A DNA stretch of 64,000 bases from Oscillospiraceae bacterium (GTDB lineage Bacteria > Bacillota > Clostridia > Oscillospirales > Ruminococcaceae), in assembly GCA_017466865.1 (NCBI GenBank), contig JAFTTI010000013.1, positions 1-64,000 of the forward strand, given 5' to 3'. The notes below the pieces were generated by a model. The model was not told the DNA's origin. It saw only the letters and a program-made list of their open reading frames with translations, and ran no database searches. How positions within the stretch are numbered: the stretch's first letter is position 1; the number at the start of each line of letters is the position of its first letter. Positions 53,937-61,767 of this stretch are shown here, piece after piece. A program made the position numbers and the translations under genes.

Positions 53937-54315
53937 ATTCCGGATTTTTAAGACTTAATATATGCTGCTTTAATTTTTCGAAAGTAACAACACTTATATC
54001 GTGTTCAATACGACAAGCGTCTTCAAGAGCAGTTTTCTTATCAACACCAATATCAATAAGCCACGCTGAAATAAATTCGTGGCGTTCATAAATTTTGCGG
54101 GCTACTTCTTCACCAATATCTGTAAGTGAAATGAAACCATTTCCGTCAACGAAAATAAAACCGCCATCCTTGAGATTCTTAACAGCTCTGCTTACGCTTG
54201 GCTTTGAAAATCCCATTTCATTGGCGATATCGATAGAACGAACAGAAATACCTTTCTCACGAAGAACGAGGATTGTTTCGAGATAATTTTCCCCTGATTC
54301 GAGAAGTTTTGACAT
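53935..54315 (-). CDS. DtxR/MntR-family metal-dependent repressor
   Basis: 126 residues from the ATG at 54315 (ACGGAGGTG upstream). It has an N-terminal winged HTH (VRSIDIANEMGFSKPSVSRAVKNL) and the metal-binding dimerisation domain; the SH3-like domain is absent, as in MntR. Ligand positions are mixed. GENYLETI puts Asn where MntR has Asp8 and DtxR has Met10. DACRIEHDI carries the Cys of DtxR (Cys102) plus Glu and His. RHEF gives the MntR His77. Iron sensing seems more likely than manganese. No target transporter is nearby; a palindrome overlaps its own promoter. Confidence 0.85.
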   Translation of the reverse strand: MSKLLESGENYLETILVLREKGISVRSIDIANEMGFSKPSVSRAVKNLKDGGFIFVDGNGFISLTDIGEEVARKIYERHEFISAWLIDIGVDKKTALEDACRIEHDISVVTFEKLKQHILSLKNPE

Positions 54316-54335
54316 TCTGTTCACCTCCGTAAATT

Positions 54336-54376
54336 TATACCTTATAAAGTATATCACAAACAAAAAGCCATTTCAA
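54336..54376 (-). promoter_or_regulatory. promoter and candidate operator of the DtxR-family gene
   Basis: On the minus strand TTGAAA (54371-54376), 17 nt, TATACT (54348-54353), with a TGA extension. The palindrome TATAC-N8-GTATA (54336-54353) overlaps the -10 and the start region, as expected for autorepression. Confidence 0.55.
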
Positions 54377-54470
54377 GAGTTTTTTGACCTATTAATTTCA
54401 TTTTTGAATAATTGTGAATTTTACACACTATACCTGAAATACAACGAAAAAATATGGATATTACAACAAT

Positions 54471-54498
54471 AGCACCGAGGGAAAATCCGCTCGGTGCT
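54471..54498 (-). terminator. terminator of the EAL-HDOD gene
   Basis: AGCACCGAG (54471-54479) and CTCGGTGCT (54490-54498) form a 9-bp stem with a 10-nt loop. The minus-strand tail ATTGTTGT is only moderately T-rich. Confidence 0.7.
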
Positions 54499-54505
54499 TT
54501 ATGGG

Positions 54506-55720
54506 TTATGTTGTCATAATTCCTGTCCAGATGTCGTTTACCTTTTCAACACATTCAAAGTAAATCTGTGCTATCTTATCGGTAGGAATTTCGAGTTTTT
54601 CGGCAGATTCTGCCATTGCGTTCCAACTTGCCTTTTCATAGCAGAGGATAACATCATAAAGAAGACCGCATCTTCCCTCTTTTGAAATGAGAGCCGTCTT
54701 TATATGTTCCGAAATAGGAAGTTCACGAAGAGCGTCTTCAAGAGGAATCTGTGTGAGTTTTCCGAGAGTTGAGAACATTCCGAGAAGGTAGGCTTCTGTG
54801 CTATCAATAGGAAGATCCTTTGCGTGTTTTGAAAGTTGTTCTGCAAAATTTGCTCTGAGGAATGAGAGTTTTATGAGTTCATCAGGCATAGATCCATCGC
54901 TCTGTCTGAAACTGAGAAGGTAAATCCACTGTTTAAGCTGACTTATACCGAGAACGACAAGAGCCTGTTTTACTGTTGATGCTTTGTTTCTTAAAGCAAA
55001 CCACGCTGAATTTACAAGTTTGAGAAGTGCGAATGTAAGAGTTACATCTCGTGAGATGATTTCTGATACTTCATCATAATCAATTTCAGGCTTTGTAACG
55101 GCAACCATAAGTAAGAAGAAATTGCCCTGTAAAAAGTCTGTCTTTTTAATCGTTGTAGGAAGTTTTTCTGCAACGAACGAGCCTTCGAAATAGTCGCATC
55201 CGAGTTCTGTTGCTTCGTCATAGGCTTCTTTTGTTTCAATGCCGTAAGCAATAATTTTTTTATTAAAAGCCTTTGCTATCTGGATGATACTTCCGAATGT
55301 TGATGTATCACCATAACTGAAACAAAGTCTGATATAGTCAACGCTATCGAGAATACCGAAATATCTGGGGAAGAACTGGAAATCGGTTATAGCGATTTTA
55401 TATCCGTTTTTGCGGTATTCTATTATTGTGTCATTTGATTTAGGGTCGATAAGAATAGAATCTTCAACAACCATAATCAGTTTATCAGGCGAGAACATTT
55501 CAGGAACTTTTCTTTCTAGAAGGTTCCATGTAAAATTAAGAAAAACAGGTTTGTTTCCTGTAAGACTATCGTTGCCCACCTGTGTGAGCATATTTGAAAC
55601 TGCATTGGCAGCTGCGTTTTCATCATCTGTTGCGTTAAGATTATCATCACAATAACGCATTTCATATCCGAGAACTTTCTGGTTAGCATCCATAATAGAC
55701 TGTCGAACCATATATGCCAT
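54506..55720 (-). CDS. degenerate EAL plus HDOD signalling protein (YuxH-like)
   Basis: 404 residues. The N-terminal about 200 residues have the EAL fold in degenerate form: GYEMRY replaces the EAL signature, FLNFTWNLL stands for the Asn motif and ITDFQFF for DDFG. Cyclic di-GMP hydrolysis is therefore unlikely. The C-terminal about 200 residues are an HDOD domain (LLKLVNSAWFALRNKASTVKQALVVLGISQLKQWIYLL). This is the YuxH/CdgJ architecture, associated with signalling output. It may bind cyclic di-GMP or protein partners. CGGGAGG precedes the ATG. Promoter at 55754-55782. Confidence 0.83.
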   Translation of the reverse strand: MAYMVRQSIMDANQKVLGYEMRYCDDNLNATDDENAAANAVSNMLTQVGNDSLTGNKPVFLNFTWNLLERKVPEMFSPDKLIMVVEDSILIDPKSNDTIIEYRKNGYKIAITDFQFFPRYFGILDSVDYIRLCFSYGDTSTFGSIIQIAKAFNKKIIAYGIETKEAYDEATELGCDYFEGSFVAEKLPTTIKKTDFLQGNFFLLMVAVTKPEIDYDEVSEIISRDVTLTFALLKLVNSAWFALRNKASTVKQALVVLGISQLKQWIYLLSFRQSDGSMPDELIKLSFLRANFAEQLSKHAKDLPIDSTEAYLLGMFSTLGKLTQIPLEDALRELPISEHIKTALISKEGRCGLLYDVILCYEKASWNAMAESAEKLEIPTDKIAQIYFECVEKVNDIWTGIMTT

Positions 55721-55753
55721 AATAAATAACCTCCCGAAAATTTACTAACCTTT

Positions 55754-55782
55754 ATTATACTATATTTTCAAGGCTTTTTCAA
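55754..55782 (-). promoter_or_regulatory. promoter of the EAL-HDOD gene
   Basis: TTGAAA (55777-55782), 17 nt, TATAAT (55754-55759) on the minus strand. Confidence 0.65.
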
Positions 55783-55839
55783 CCATTTTAGGCAAAATGT
55801 CATCCTTGCATATTACATAAAAAACAACCCCTAAATCTA

Positions 55840-55868
55840 TTGACTTTAACAATAAAATAAAGTATATT
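55840..55868 (+). promoter_or_regulatory. hflX promoter
   Basis: TTGACT (55840-55845), 17 nt, TATATT (55863-55868), then GAAAGGA before the ATG at 55904. Confidence 0.6.
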
Positions 55869-55903
55869 TACCTTATGTAAACAAGCCGAAAGGATTTATA
55901 GAT

Positions 55904-57148
55904 ATGACTGAAAATACCATAGAAATCGCAAAAGCACTACTTGTTTCTGTTGATACAAATGATTTTGACAATGAGCGTTCTTTGGAAGAACTCAAAGAAC
56001 TTGCAAAGACTGCGGGTGTCGAAGTTGAGGCAGTTCTCACTCAAAAGCGTCCTGCTATTGACACCGCTACTTGTATAGGTGACGGAAAACTCTCGGAAGT
56101 TCTGCCTCTTATCGAAGAAACGGGAATAAATCTCGCTATATTTGACCACGAACTCACCGCAAATCAGACAAGGAATATAGAAAACATCCTCGATATAAGA
56201 GTTATAGACAGAACAACGCTTATTCTCGATATTTTTGCACAAAGAGCGCTTTCTAAAGAAGGAAGAATTCAGGTTGAACTCGCTCAACAAAAATATCGAC
56301 TTCCCCGCCTTGCAGGGCGAGGAATCGAAATGTCAAGGCTCGGCGGCGGAGTAGGTACAAGAGGCCCCGGTGAAACAAAACTCGAAACAGACAAGCGTCA
56401 CATAAGACGAAGAATAGAATTTCTTGAAGCAGAACTCAAAGAACTTGAAAAAAGAAGAGAACTTCACAGAAAAAGAAGAAAGAAAGACGGCGTTTTAACC
56501 GCCGCTATCGTTGGATATACAAACGTCGGAAAATCAACGCTTTTAAATGCTCTGACAGACGCGGGAGTTATTGCTGAAAACAAGCTTTTTGCAACTCTTG
56601 ACATAACTTCGCGTTCTATCGAACTGCCTGACGGAAGGTCTGTTCTTTTAGTTGATACAGTAGGTCTTATAAGCAGACTTCCTCATCATCTTGTCGAGGC
56701 CTTCAAGAGTACTCTCGAAGAAGCGGCTAATGCTGATATTATCCTTCACATATCTGATATAAGTTCGGATGATGCGGCAGAACAAGCAAAAGTTACGAAA
56801 GAACTTCTTTCTGAACTCGGATGTGACGGGATACCAGTTATTGATGTTCTTAATAAATGCGATTGTCTTTCTGAACCTGAATGCATAAAGGAAAATGATA
56901 CAACAGTAAAAATTTCAGCGAAGAACAGAGAAGGATTTGACAGTCTTCTCTCTTGTATCGCAAAAAATCTTCCTGAAACAGCAAGAAGAGTTAAGCTTCT
57001 TATCCCCTATGACAAGAGTTCGCTCCTTAATCTCATCCGTGAAGACGGCAAAATCTTCTCTGAAGAATACATTGAAAACGGAACTTTGATAGACGCCCTC
57101 GTTGATATAAAGATTTTTTATAAAGTTGAAGACTACATCTGTGAGTAA
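55904..57148 (+). CDS. hflX: ribosome-associated GTPase HflX
   Basis: 414 residues. The N-terminal HflX domain ends in the Gly-rich loop SRLGGGVGTRGPGETKLE and a helical coil (RRRIEFLEAELKELEKRRE). The G domain follows with G1 GYTNVGKST, G3 DTVGLI and G4 NKCD. HflX splits stalled or hibernating 70S ribosomes under stress. It is monocistronic. Confidence 0.95.
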   Translation: MTENTIEIAKALLVSVDTNDFDNERSLEELKELAKTAGVEVEAVLTQKRPAIDTATCIGDGKLSEVLPLIEETGINLAIFDHELTANQTRNIENILDIRVIDRTTLILDIFAQRALSKEGRIQVELAQQKYRLPRLAGRGIEMSRLGGGVGTRGPGETKLETDKRHIRRRIEFLEAELKELEKRRELHRKRRKKDGVLTAAIVGYTNVGKSTLLNALTDAGVIAENKLFATLDITSRSIELPDGRSVLLVDTVGLISRLPHHLVEAFKSTLEEAANADIILHISDISSDDAAEQAKVTKELLSELGCDGIPVIDVLNKCDCLSEPECIKENDTTVKISAKNREGFDSLLSCIAKNLPETARRVKLLIPYDKSSLLNLIREDGKIFSEEYIENGTLIDALVDIKIFYKVEDYICE

Positions 57149-57175
57149 AGCTGAAAGCACCGAAAAATCGGGAAA

Positions 57176-57242
57176 TGCAACCGTTGGTTGACAAATTTCC
57201 AAGACGAATTGGTAGACTGCAACCGATGAAAAATGGTATGAT
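57176..57242 (+). promoter_or_regulatory. repeat-flanked promoter of an XRE membrane regulator
   Basis: Two near-identical 11-mers TGCAACCGTTG (57176-57186) and TGCAACCGATG (57218-57228) lie 42 nt apart. Inside them are TTGGTTGAC (57184-57192) and TTGGTAGAC (57209-57217). The likely -35 TAGACT (57213-57218) and -10 TATGAT (57237-57242) are interwoven with the second set, so the repeats are good candidates for the operator of the XRE protein encoded next. Confidence 0.5.
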
Positions 57243-57288
57243 TTACTCATAGAAAGAGAAAAATCTTTCGACGAAAGGAGAAGTATTT

Positions 57289-58287
57289 ATGATACTTGCA
57301 GACAAAATAATAAACCTCAGAAAAAAGAACGGTTGGTCACAGGAAGAACTCGCTAATCAATTAGGAGTAAGCAGACAGTCTGTATCTAAATATGAAAGCG
57401 CACAGGCTATTCCTGATATGGACAAAATCTTAAAACTCAGCAACATTTTCGGTGTTACAACAGACTATCTTATAAAAGATGAGATAGAAGATGAAGAACC
57501 GACATATTCTGATGTTGTTGAATATAACGATGATGACGCACCCGTAAGAAAAGTTTCTGTTGAAGAAGCGAACGAACTTATCGCTTACAGAAAGAAAACA
57601 GCTCTTCCCATAGGAATAGCAACATTTCTCTGCATAATCTCACCTATAACACTCATTGTTCTTGCTGCGGTTTCTGAAATGGAAAATTCAGTTATAACAG
57701 AAACTGCCGCTGCTGCTATCGGAATCGGCGTTCTTTTGGCACTTGTATTTACAGCTATTCCTATTTTTATAATAAACAGCGGAAAATCAGAAAAATTCGA
57801 ATTCCTTGAAAAAGAAAAAATCGAAACCGCTTATGGTGTTTCGGGAATTATGAAAGAAGCTAAAGAAAAATTCACTCCAAAATACACAATATTCAACACA
57901 ATAGGCATTATGCTCTGCATTATTGCGGTTATTCCCCTTGTTGTTTCTGCGATACTTACTGAAAATGCAATTGTTGTATGTTCAATGATTGGTCTTCTTC
58001 TCTTTATGATAGCAGTAGGCGTTTTCCTTATAATTCAGGTAAACCATGTTATGTCAGCCTATGATTCGCTTCTCGAAGAAGGAGATTACAGCAAGGAAAG
58101 AAAAAGCAACAGAAGAAAATTCGGTGGAATAGCAACTGCATACTGGCTTATTGCAACAGCAATTTATCTTGCTATCAGTTTTATAACAAACTTATGGGAT
58201 TATACATGGATTGTATGGCCTGTTGCAGGCGTTCTCTACCCTGTTTTCATCTTCATTGTCAAAGCTGTTTCACAAAATAAAGACTAA
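57289..58287 (+). CDS. XRE-family regulator with multi-pass membrane domain
   Basis: 332 residues, with GAAAGGAG before the ATG. N-terminal HTH (LRKKNGWSQEELANQLGVSRQSVSKYESAQAIP, about 10-42), an acidic linker, then about six membrane helices (about 100-330). Such proteins hold a DNA-binding domain at the membrane and are common in Clostridia, often controlling or sensing through the neighbouring membrane gene. The SdpI-like gene starts 19 nt downstream and is the probable partner. Confidence 0.78.
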   Translation: MILADKIINLRKKNGWSQEELANQLGVSRQSVSKYESAQAIPDMDKILKLSNIFGVTTDYLIKDEIEDEEPTYSDVVEYNDDDAPVRKVSVEEANELIAYRKKTALPIGIATFLCIISPITLIVLAAVSEMENSVITETAAAAIGIGVLLALVFTAIPIFIINSGKSEKFEFLEKEKIETAYGVSGIMKEAKEKFTPKYTIFNTIGIMLCIIAVIPLVVSAILTENAIVVCSMIGLLLFMIAVGVFLIIQVNHVMSAYDSLLEEGDYSKERKSNRRKFGGIATAYWLIATAIYLAISFITNLWDYTWIVWPVAGVLYPVFIFIVKAVSQNKD

Positions 58288-58306
58288 AATTTAAGGAGTG
58301 TTTTCT

Positions 58307-58684
58307 ATGGGAGTATGGTGGACTTTCTTCATCTGTAACATTATCCTGCCATTGATATTCATACTTTGCGGATGGTTTCTGAAAAAATATTATCCTAAAA
58401 AAATCAACAGCGCAGTAGGTTACAGAACAAAACGCGCGATGAAAAACGAAGATACTTGGAAATTCGCAAATGAATACTGCGGAAAGTTATGGATAAAAAT
58501 GGGGCTTATAATGATTCCTATAACAATACTTATACAGATCCCCTATTATAAAAGTTCGGAAGACGTTTTAAGCACACTTTGCATAGTTATAAACACAATA
58601 CAGATAATCCTGCTTTTATGTAGCCTTATCCCCGTTGAAACCGCTCTTAAAAAGACATTTGATGAAAACGGAAACAGAAGATAA
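58307..58684 (+). CDS. SdpI family membrane protein
   Basis: 125 residues from the ATG at 58307 (TTAAGGAG upstream). Three membrane helices with the SdpI core KINSAVGYRTKRAMKNEDTWKFAN between helices 1 and 2. SdpI of Bacillus gives immunity against the SdpC toxin; remote homologues occur beside HTH regulators, as here. No toxin gene is visible nearby, so immunity is not established. Confidence 0.78.
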   Translation: MGVWWTFFICNIILPLIFILCGWFLKKYYPKKINSAVGYRTKRAMKNEDTWKFANEYCGKLWIKMGLIMIPITILIQIPYYKSSEDVLSTLCIVINTIQIILLLCSLIPVETALKKTFDENGNRR

Positions 58685-58685
58685 C

Positions 58686-58717
58686 AAAACCCTGAGAGGA
58701 TTTCCTCTCAGGGTTTT
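58686..58717. terminator. bidirectional terminator
   Basis: AAAACCCTGAGAGGA (58686-58700) and TCCTCTCAGGGTTTT (58703-58717) form a 15-bp stem. It serves the SdpI gene on the plus strand and cheV on the minus strand. Confidence 0.87.
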
Positions 58718-58721
58718 CTGT

Positions 58722-59639
58722 TTAATCCTTGATAAGTTCGATAAGATTCTTTATAAGTTCCTTGATCTGAGGCTTTGAGTACTGTGCGTTAGCACCTACC
58801 GATTCGCCCTTGAGTCGCATCTGGTCATTGATGAGTGATGAGAAGAGCATAACAGGGATATGACGGAGAGTTCTGTCATCCTTAATGAGTTTTGTGAGAT
58901 GATGACCGTCCATCTTGGGCATTTCAATATCACTTACAACACAGGCGATATGTGAAAGAATATCATCACAATCTTTATACTGACTGACAAATTCCCACGC
59001 TTCTTCGCCATCGCCGAATGAATGGATATTGGTAAATCCTTTATCTTTAAGTGCATCAACAATGAGACGATTGAGAAGTGGCGAGTCATCTGCAACAACG
59101 ATACACTTTGTGCTGTCTGCAAGGCTTGGGCCTTCGATAAGGTCTATACCTTCTGAATCGAGTGCTGCGCCGTGATGAAGGTCTGCTACTATCTTTTCAA
59201 AGTCGAGAATAACGATAATTCTGCCATTTACCTTTGCGATACCTGTTGCCATACCTGATGCCAATGACATTCCATCACCCGTTACAACGCTGGGTGGTTT
59301 TGAAATATCACTCCAGGAAATTCTCTGAATTCCCTTTACGCTTGAAACATGGAAACCGATATCCATACGGTTGAACTGGCATATTATGAACATACCCTGA
59401 CTGTCTTCGGGCATAGGCGCTTTTACTACTTTGTGAAGGTCTACAACCGAGATAAGCTTATCTCTCGGAATGAAAACACCTTCAACTTCGGGCGCAGATT
59501 CTGGTATCGGAGTAAGTTCATGATAGAACATTACTTCGTTTACCTTTGCGATATTTATACCGAACGAATTTGAACCCACCATAAATTCAAGAAGTTCGAG
59601 TTCGTTTGTTCCACTTTCGAGGAGAATTTTTGATTCCAT
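58722..59639 (-). CDS. cheV: chemotaxis coupling protein CheV
   Basis: 305 residues: an N-terminal CheW-like domain (about 12-165, LLEFMVGSNSFGINIAKVNEV, IISVVDL-type core) and a C-terminal receiver domain. The receiver has the acidic pair in VVADDSP, phosphoacceptor Asp in CVVSDIEMPKMDG, the switch Ser in LFSS and Lys in YSKPQ. CheV couples receptors to CheA and adapts by phosphorylation. No other chemotaxis or flagellar gene is in the window. AAAGGGGG precedes the ATG. Confidence 0.88.
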   Translation of the reverse strand: MESKILLESGTNELELLEFMVGSNSFGINIAKVNEVMFYHELTPIPESAPEVEGVFIPRDKLISVVDLHKVVKAPMPEDSQGMFIICQFNRMDIGFHVSSVKGIQRISWSDISKPPSVVTGDGMSLASGMATGIAKVNGRIIVILDFEKIVADLHHGAALDSEGIDLIEGPSLADSTKCIVVADDSPLLNRLIVDALKDKGFTNIHSFGDGEEAWEFVSQYKDCDDILSHIACVVSDIEMPKMDGHHLTKLIKDDRTLRHIPVMLFSSLINDQMRLKGESVGANAQYSKPQIKELIKNLIELIKD

Positions 59640-59687
59640 AAAACGAAAGCCCCCTTTATGTTAAACTTAAACAATAATCTTTTGATA

Positions 59688-59716
59688 AGTATAACATATT
59701 TATATAAAAATTACAA
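59688..59716 (-). promoter_or_regulatory. cheV promoter
   Basis: TTGTAA (59711-59716), 17 nt, TATACT (59688-59693) on the minus strand. Confidence 0.5.
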
Positions 59717-59771
59717 TAGATTATTTGATGTAATATCATACAAATTTTAGAGCTTAAATTTTATAAAAAGG

Positions 59772-60431
59772 CTATCTGAGCAGTACTTCACGCATTTGAC
59801 CGAGCAATTTCTTCTCTCTTCTTGACACCTGAACCTGAGTCATTCCAAGCGTTTTTGCAGTATCCGACTGAGTCTTATTTTCAAAATAACGCATATAAAT
59901 CAGTTTTCTGTCCTCTGAGGGAAGCTCGCTCATAACCTGAGAAAGCGAAATAAAATCTCCTATTTCTTCATCGGGTGAAGGAACAGGAATATCAACCTCG
60001 GAATGATTATCATCATAATACGCTGTCAAAGAAACAGGTGGCGTGCTGACGCAGAGCGCCTCCGAAATCATTTCGGGGGTTGTTGAAAGTTTTTCGGCTA
60101 GTTCGGAAACTGTCGGATCTTTTCCTGTTTCTTTGATTATTTTTTCGCGTAATCTTACTGTTTTCAGCGAAAGTTCCTTTAAACCACGGCTGACTTTTAT
60201 CGTTCCGCCATCTCTGAAAAGGCGTTTTATTTCTCCTAAAATAACAGGAACGGCATAGGTTGAGAATTTCACTCCTCTTGACTCATCAAAAGCCTTTGCT
60301 GCTTTTAAAAGTCCTATACAACCCGCGGAATACATATCTTCGTATTCTATTCCCTTTCCACGAAAACGATTTGCACAAAGATGAACAAGTCCTAAATTCT
60401 GTTCTATGAAAGCGGCGTTAGCAGTATTCAA
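59772..60431 (-). CDS. sigF: sporulation sigma factor SigF
   Basis: 219 residues of the SigB/F/G group. Region 2 (NLGLVHLCANRFRGKGIEYEDMYSAGCIGLLKAAKAFD), region 3 and region 4 (LPSEDRKLIYMRYFENKTQSDTAKTLGMTQVQVSRREKKLL) are complete. The spoIIAA-spoIIAB-sigF order identifies it as SigF, the first forespore sigma factor. The start is TTG at 60431, with AAAGGAGG upstream. Confidence 0.92.
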   Translation of the reverse strand: MNTANAAFIEQNLGLVHLCANRFRGKGIEYEDMYSAGCIGLLKAAKAFDESRGVKFSTYAVPVILGEIKRLFRDGGTIKVSRGLKELSLKTVRLREKIIKETGKDPTVSELAEKLSTTPEMISEALCVSTPPVSLTAYYDDNHSEVDIPVPSPDEEIGDFISLSQVMSELPSEDRKLIYMRYFENKTQSDTAKTLGMTQVQVSRREKKLLGQMREVLLR

Positions 60432-60460
60432 AATTCTGCCTCCTTTTTAAAAAATATGTA

Positions 60461-60892
60461 TTACCGCCTTGATATTTTTTTCTGCATTGTAACAACTGTT
60501 CCGACACCGACTTTGCTCTTGACTGTGAGTTTATCCATAAAACTTTCCATAACAGCAAAACCGAGTCCTGCCCTTTCGTCTTCAGGCGCTGTTGTGAACA
60601 TAGGTTCGAGTGCTTTTTCTATGTCGGGTATTCCGCAACCTTTATCCTTTATTCTGATATAAAAAATATTTCCTTCTAAAATTCTTGCGGTTATCTCTAT
60701 TGTTCCTACTGTATCTCCGTATGCATGGACTATACAGTTTGTTACCGCTTCAGAAACCGCTGTTCTTATATCAGACAACTCGTCCATTCTTGGATCAAGA
60801 AGAACCGCAAAAGACGCTACTGCCGACCTCGAAAAACTTTCATTCACTGACCTTGAAAGAAAAGAAATTTTCATCTCATTGATTATCTTCAT
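60461..60892 (-). CDS. spoIIAB: anti-sigma F factor SpoIIAB
   Basis: 143 residues. A GHKL-type serine kinase fold: N-box SEAVTNCIVHAYG, G1-box IRIKDKGCGIPD and G2-box ERAGLGFAVMESFMD. It holds SigF inactive and phosphorylates SpoIIAA. It overlaps the spoIIAA end by 17 nt, with GGGAGATG before the ATG, indicating translational coupling. Confidence 0.93.
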   Translation of the reverse strand: MKIINEMKISFLSRSVNESFSRSAVASFAVLLDPRMDELSDIRTAVSEAVTNCIVHAYGDTVGTIEITARILEGNIFYIRIKDKGCGIPDIEKALEPMFTTAPEDERAGLGFAVMESFMDKLTVKSKVGVGTVVTMQKKISRR

Positions 60893-61205
60893 TTTTACAT
60901 CTCCCGATAGTTATGATTTTGTCAAGTCCTGATATTTTAAGGACTTTATTTATATTACGCGGTGTGTTTATAACTTCAACCGCACCACCGTTTTCTTTCA
61001 TAAGTTTATACCTTCCCATAATAAACCCTATTCCTGAACTATCCATAAAACTCACATCCGAAAAATCAAGCAGAAGTTTATGAGGATTTAATCCACTGAT
61101 TTTCTCATCAAGCTCTGTACGCATAGTTACTGCTGAATGATGATCAAGTTCTCCTGATATTTTTGCAAGGAGATTTTCTTCGTTCATCGTTATTTCTATT
61201 GCCAT
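60876..61205 (-). CDS. spoIIAA: anti-anti-sigma factor SpoIIAA
   Basis: 109 residues from the ATG at 61205 (AAAGAGGTG upstream). STAS domain, with the phosphorylatable Ser in LLDFSDVSFMDSSGIGFIMGRY. Dephosphorylated SpoIIAA releases SigF from SpoIIAB in the forespore. The upstream region has GTAGAAT, which resembles a SigH -10 (RnnGAAT), but no convincing SigH -35. Confidence 0.92.
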   Translation of the reverse strand: MAIEITMNEENLLAKISGELDHHSAVTMRTELDEKISGLNPHKLLLDFSDVSFMDSSGIGFIMGRYKLMKENGGAVEVINTPRNINKVLKISGLDKIITIGRCKNEDNQ

Positions 61206-61280
61206 TTTAAACACCTCTTTTCTCTATTCTACATCAAGCCGTTTAAGTAATTTGTCATAAGTTGTCGGCATAAAATAAAA

Positions 61281-61308
61281 AAACAGTCCTTTTTTCAAAG
61301 GACTGTTT
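61281..61308 (-). terminator. terminator downstream of the KTSC gene (distal)
   Basis: AAACAGTCCTTT (61281-61292) and AAAGGACTGTTT (61297-61308) form a 12-bp stem; on the minus strand TTTTATTTTATG follows. Confidence 0.83.
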
Positions 61309-61366
61309 TATACCATATATTGTGTTTTCTGAAAAATTACGCCAACCACAAGATATTGTGGTAAAG

Positions 61367-61399
61367 AAAAGCCGCCGAAAATCCTTTGCGACGACTTTT
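61367..61399 (-). terminator. terminator downstream of the KTSC gene (proximal)
   Basis: AAAAGCCGCCG (61367-61377) pairs with CGACGACTTTT (61389-61399), 11 bp with G-T pairs on the minus strand; the tail CTTTACC is weak. It and the next hairpin act in tandem between the KTSC gene and spoIIAA. Confidence 0.65.
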
Positions 61400-61422
61400 C
61401 ACTGTATATTTACAGGATTTTA

Positions 61423-61617
61423 TTAAGCAACTGTTCTGCTTTCGAATGCGTTAGCAATAGTTTCATTGAAGAAATCTTTTTTATGATTGTTAAGCATAAG
61501 ACCGCTATAAATGTATGAAGGAACATTGTAATAATCTCTTACTGTTTCATCAAACTTTACTCTTAATGTCTGTGAAATAACATCATAACTAACAAATTCA
61601 AAACTTCCGACTGCCAT
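61423..61617 (-). CDS. KTSC-domain small protein
   Basis: 64 residues. The pattern FVSYDVISQTLRVKFDETVRDYYNVPSYIYSGLM...DFFNETI fits the KTSC domain (short beta-strands, then YxxVP and a helix). KTSC proteins are small and mostly uncharacterised; some sit in nucleic-acid or phage contexts. The KTSC tetrad itself reads NHKK here. Own promoter (TTGACA-17-AATAAT) at 61693-61721 and two tandem terminators. Confidence 0.65.
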   Translation of the reverse strand: MAVGSFEFVSYDVISQTLRVKFDETVRDYYNVPSYIYSGLMLNNHKKDFFNETIANAFESRTVA

Positions 61618-61692
61618 AATAATAACCTCTTTCTATTATACTTTTTAGTTTATTGATAATAAAAGTTTCACACATTTTGTGCGATTGTTATT

Positions 61693-61721
61693 ATTATTGC
61701 ACAATATCTTGTATATGTCAA
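61693..61721 (-). promoter_or_regulatory. promoter of the KTSC gene
   Basis: TTGACA (61716-61721), 17 nt, AATAAT (61693-61698) on the minus strand, about 75 nt before the ATG. Confidence 0.55.
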
Positions 61722-61767
61722 CAGGTTTTCGAAATTTGTAACAATTTGTTCACAATTGGGTTTTTCA

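Noticed and set aside
61206-61260. SigH promoter of the spoIIA operon
   Set aside because: GTAGAAT fits a SigH -10, but I could not find a convincing -35, so it is not listed as a feature.
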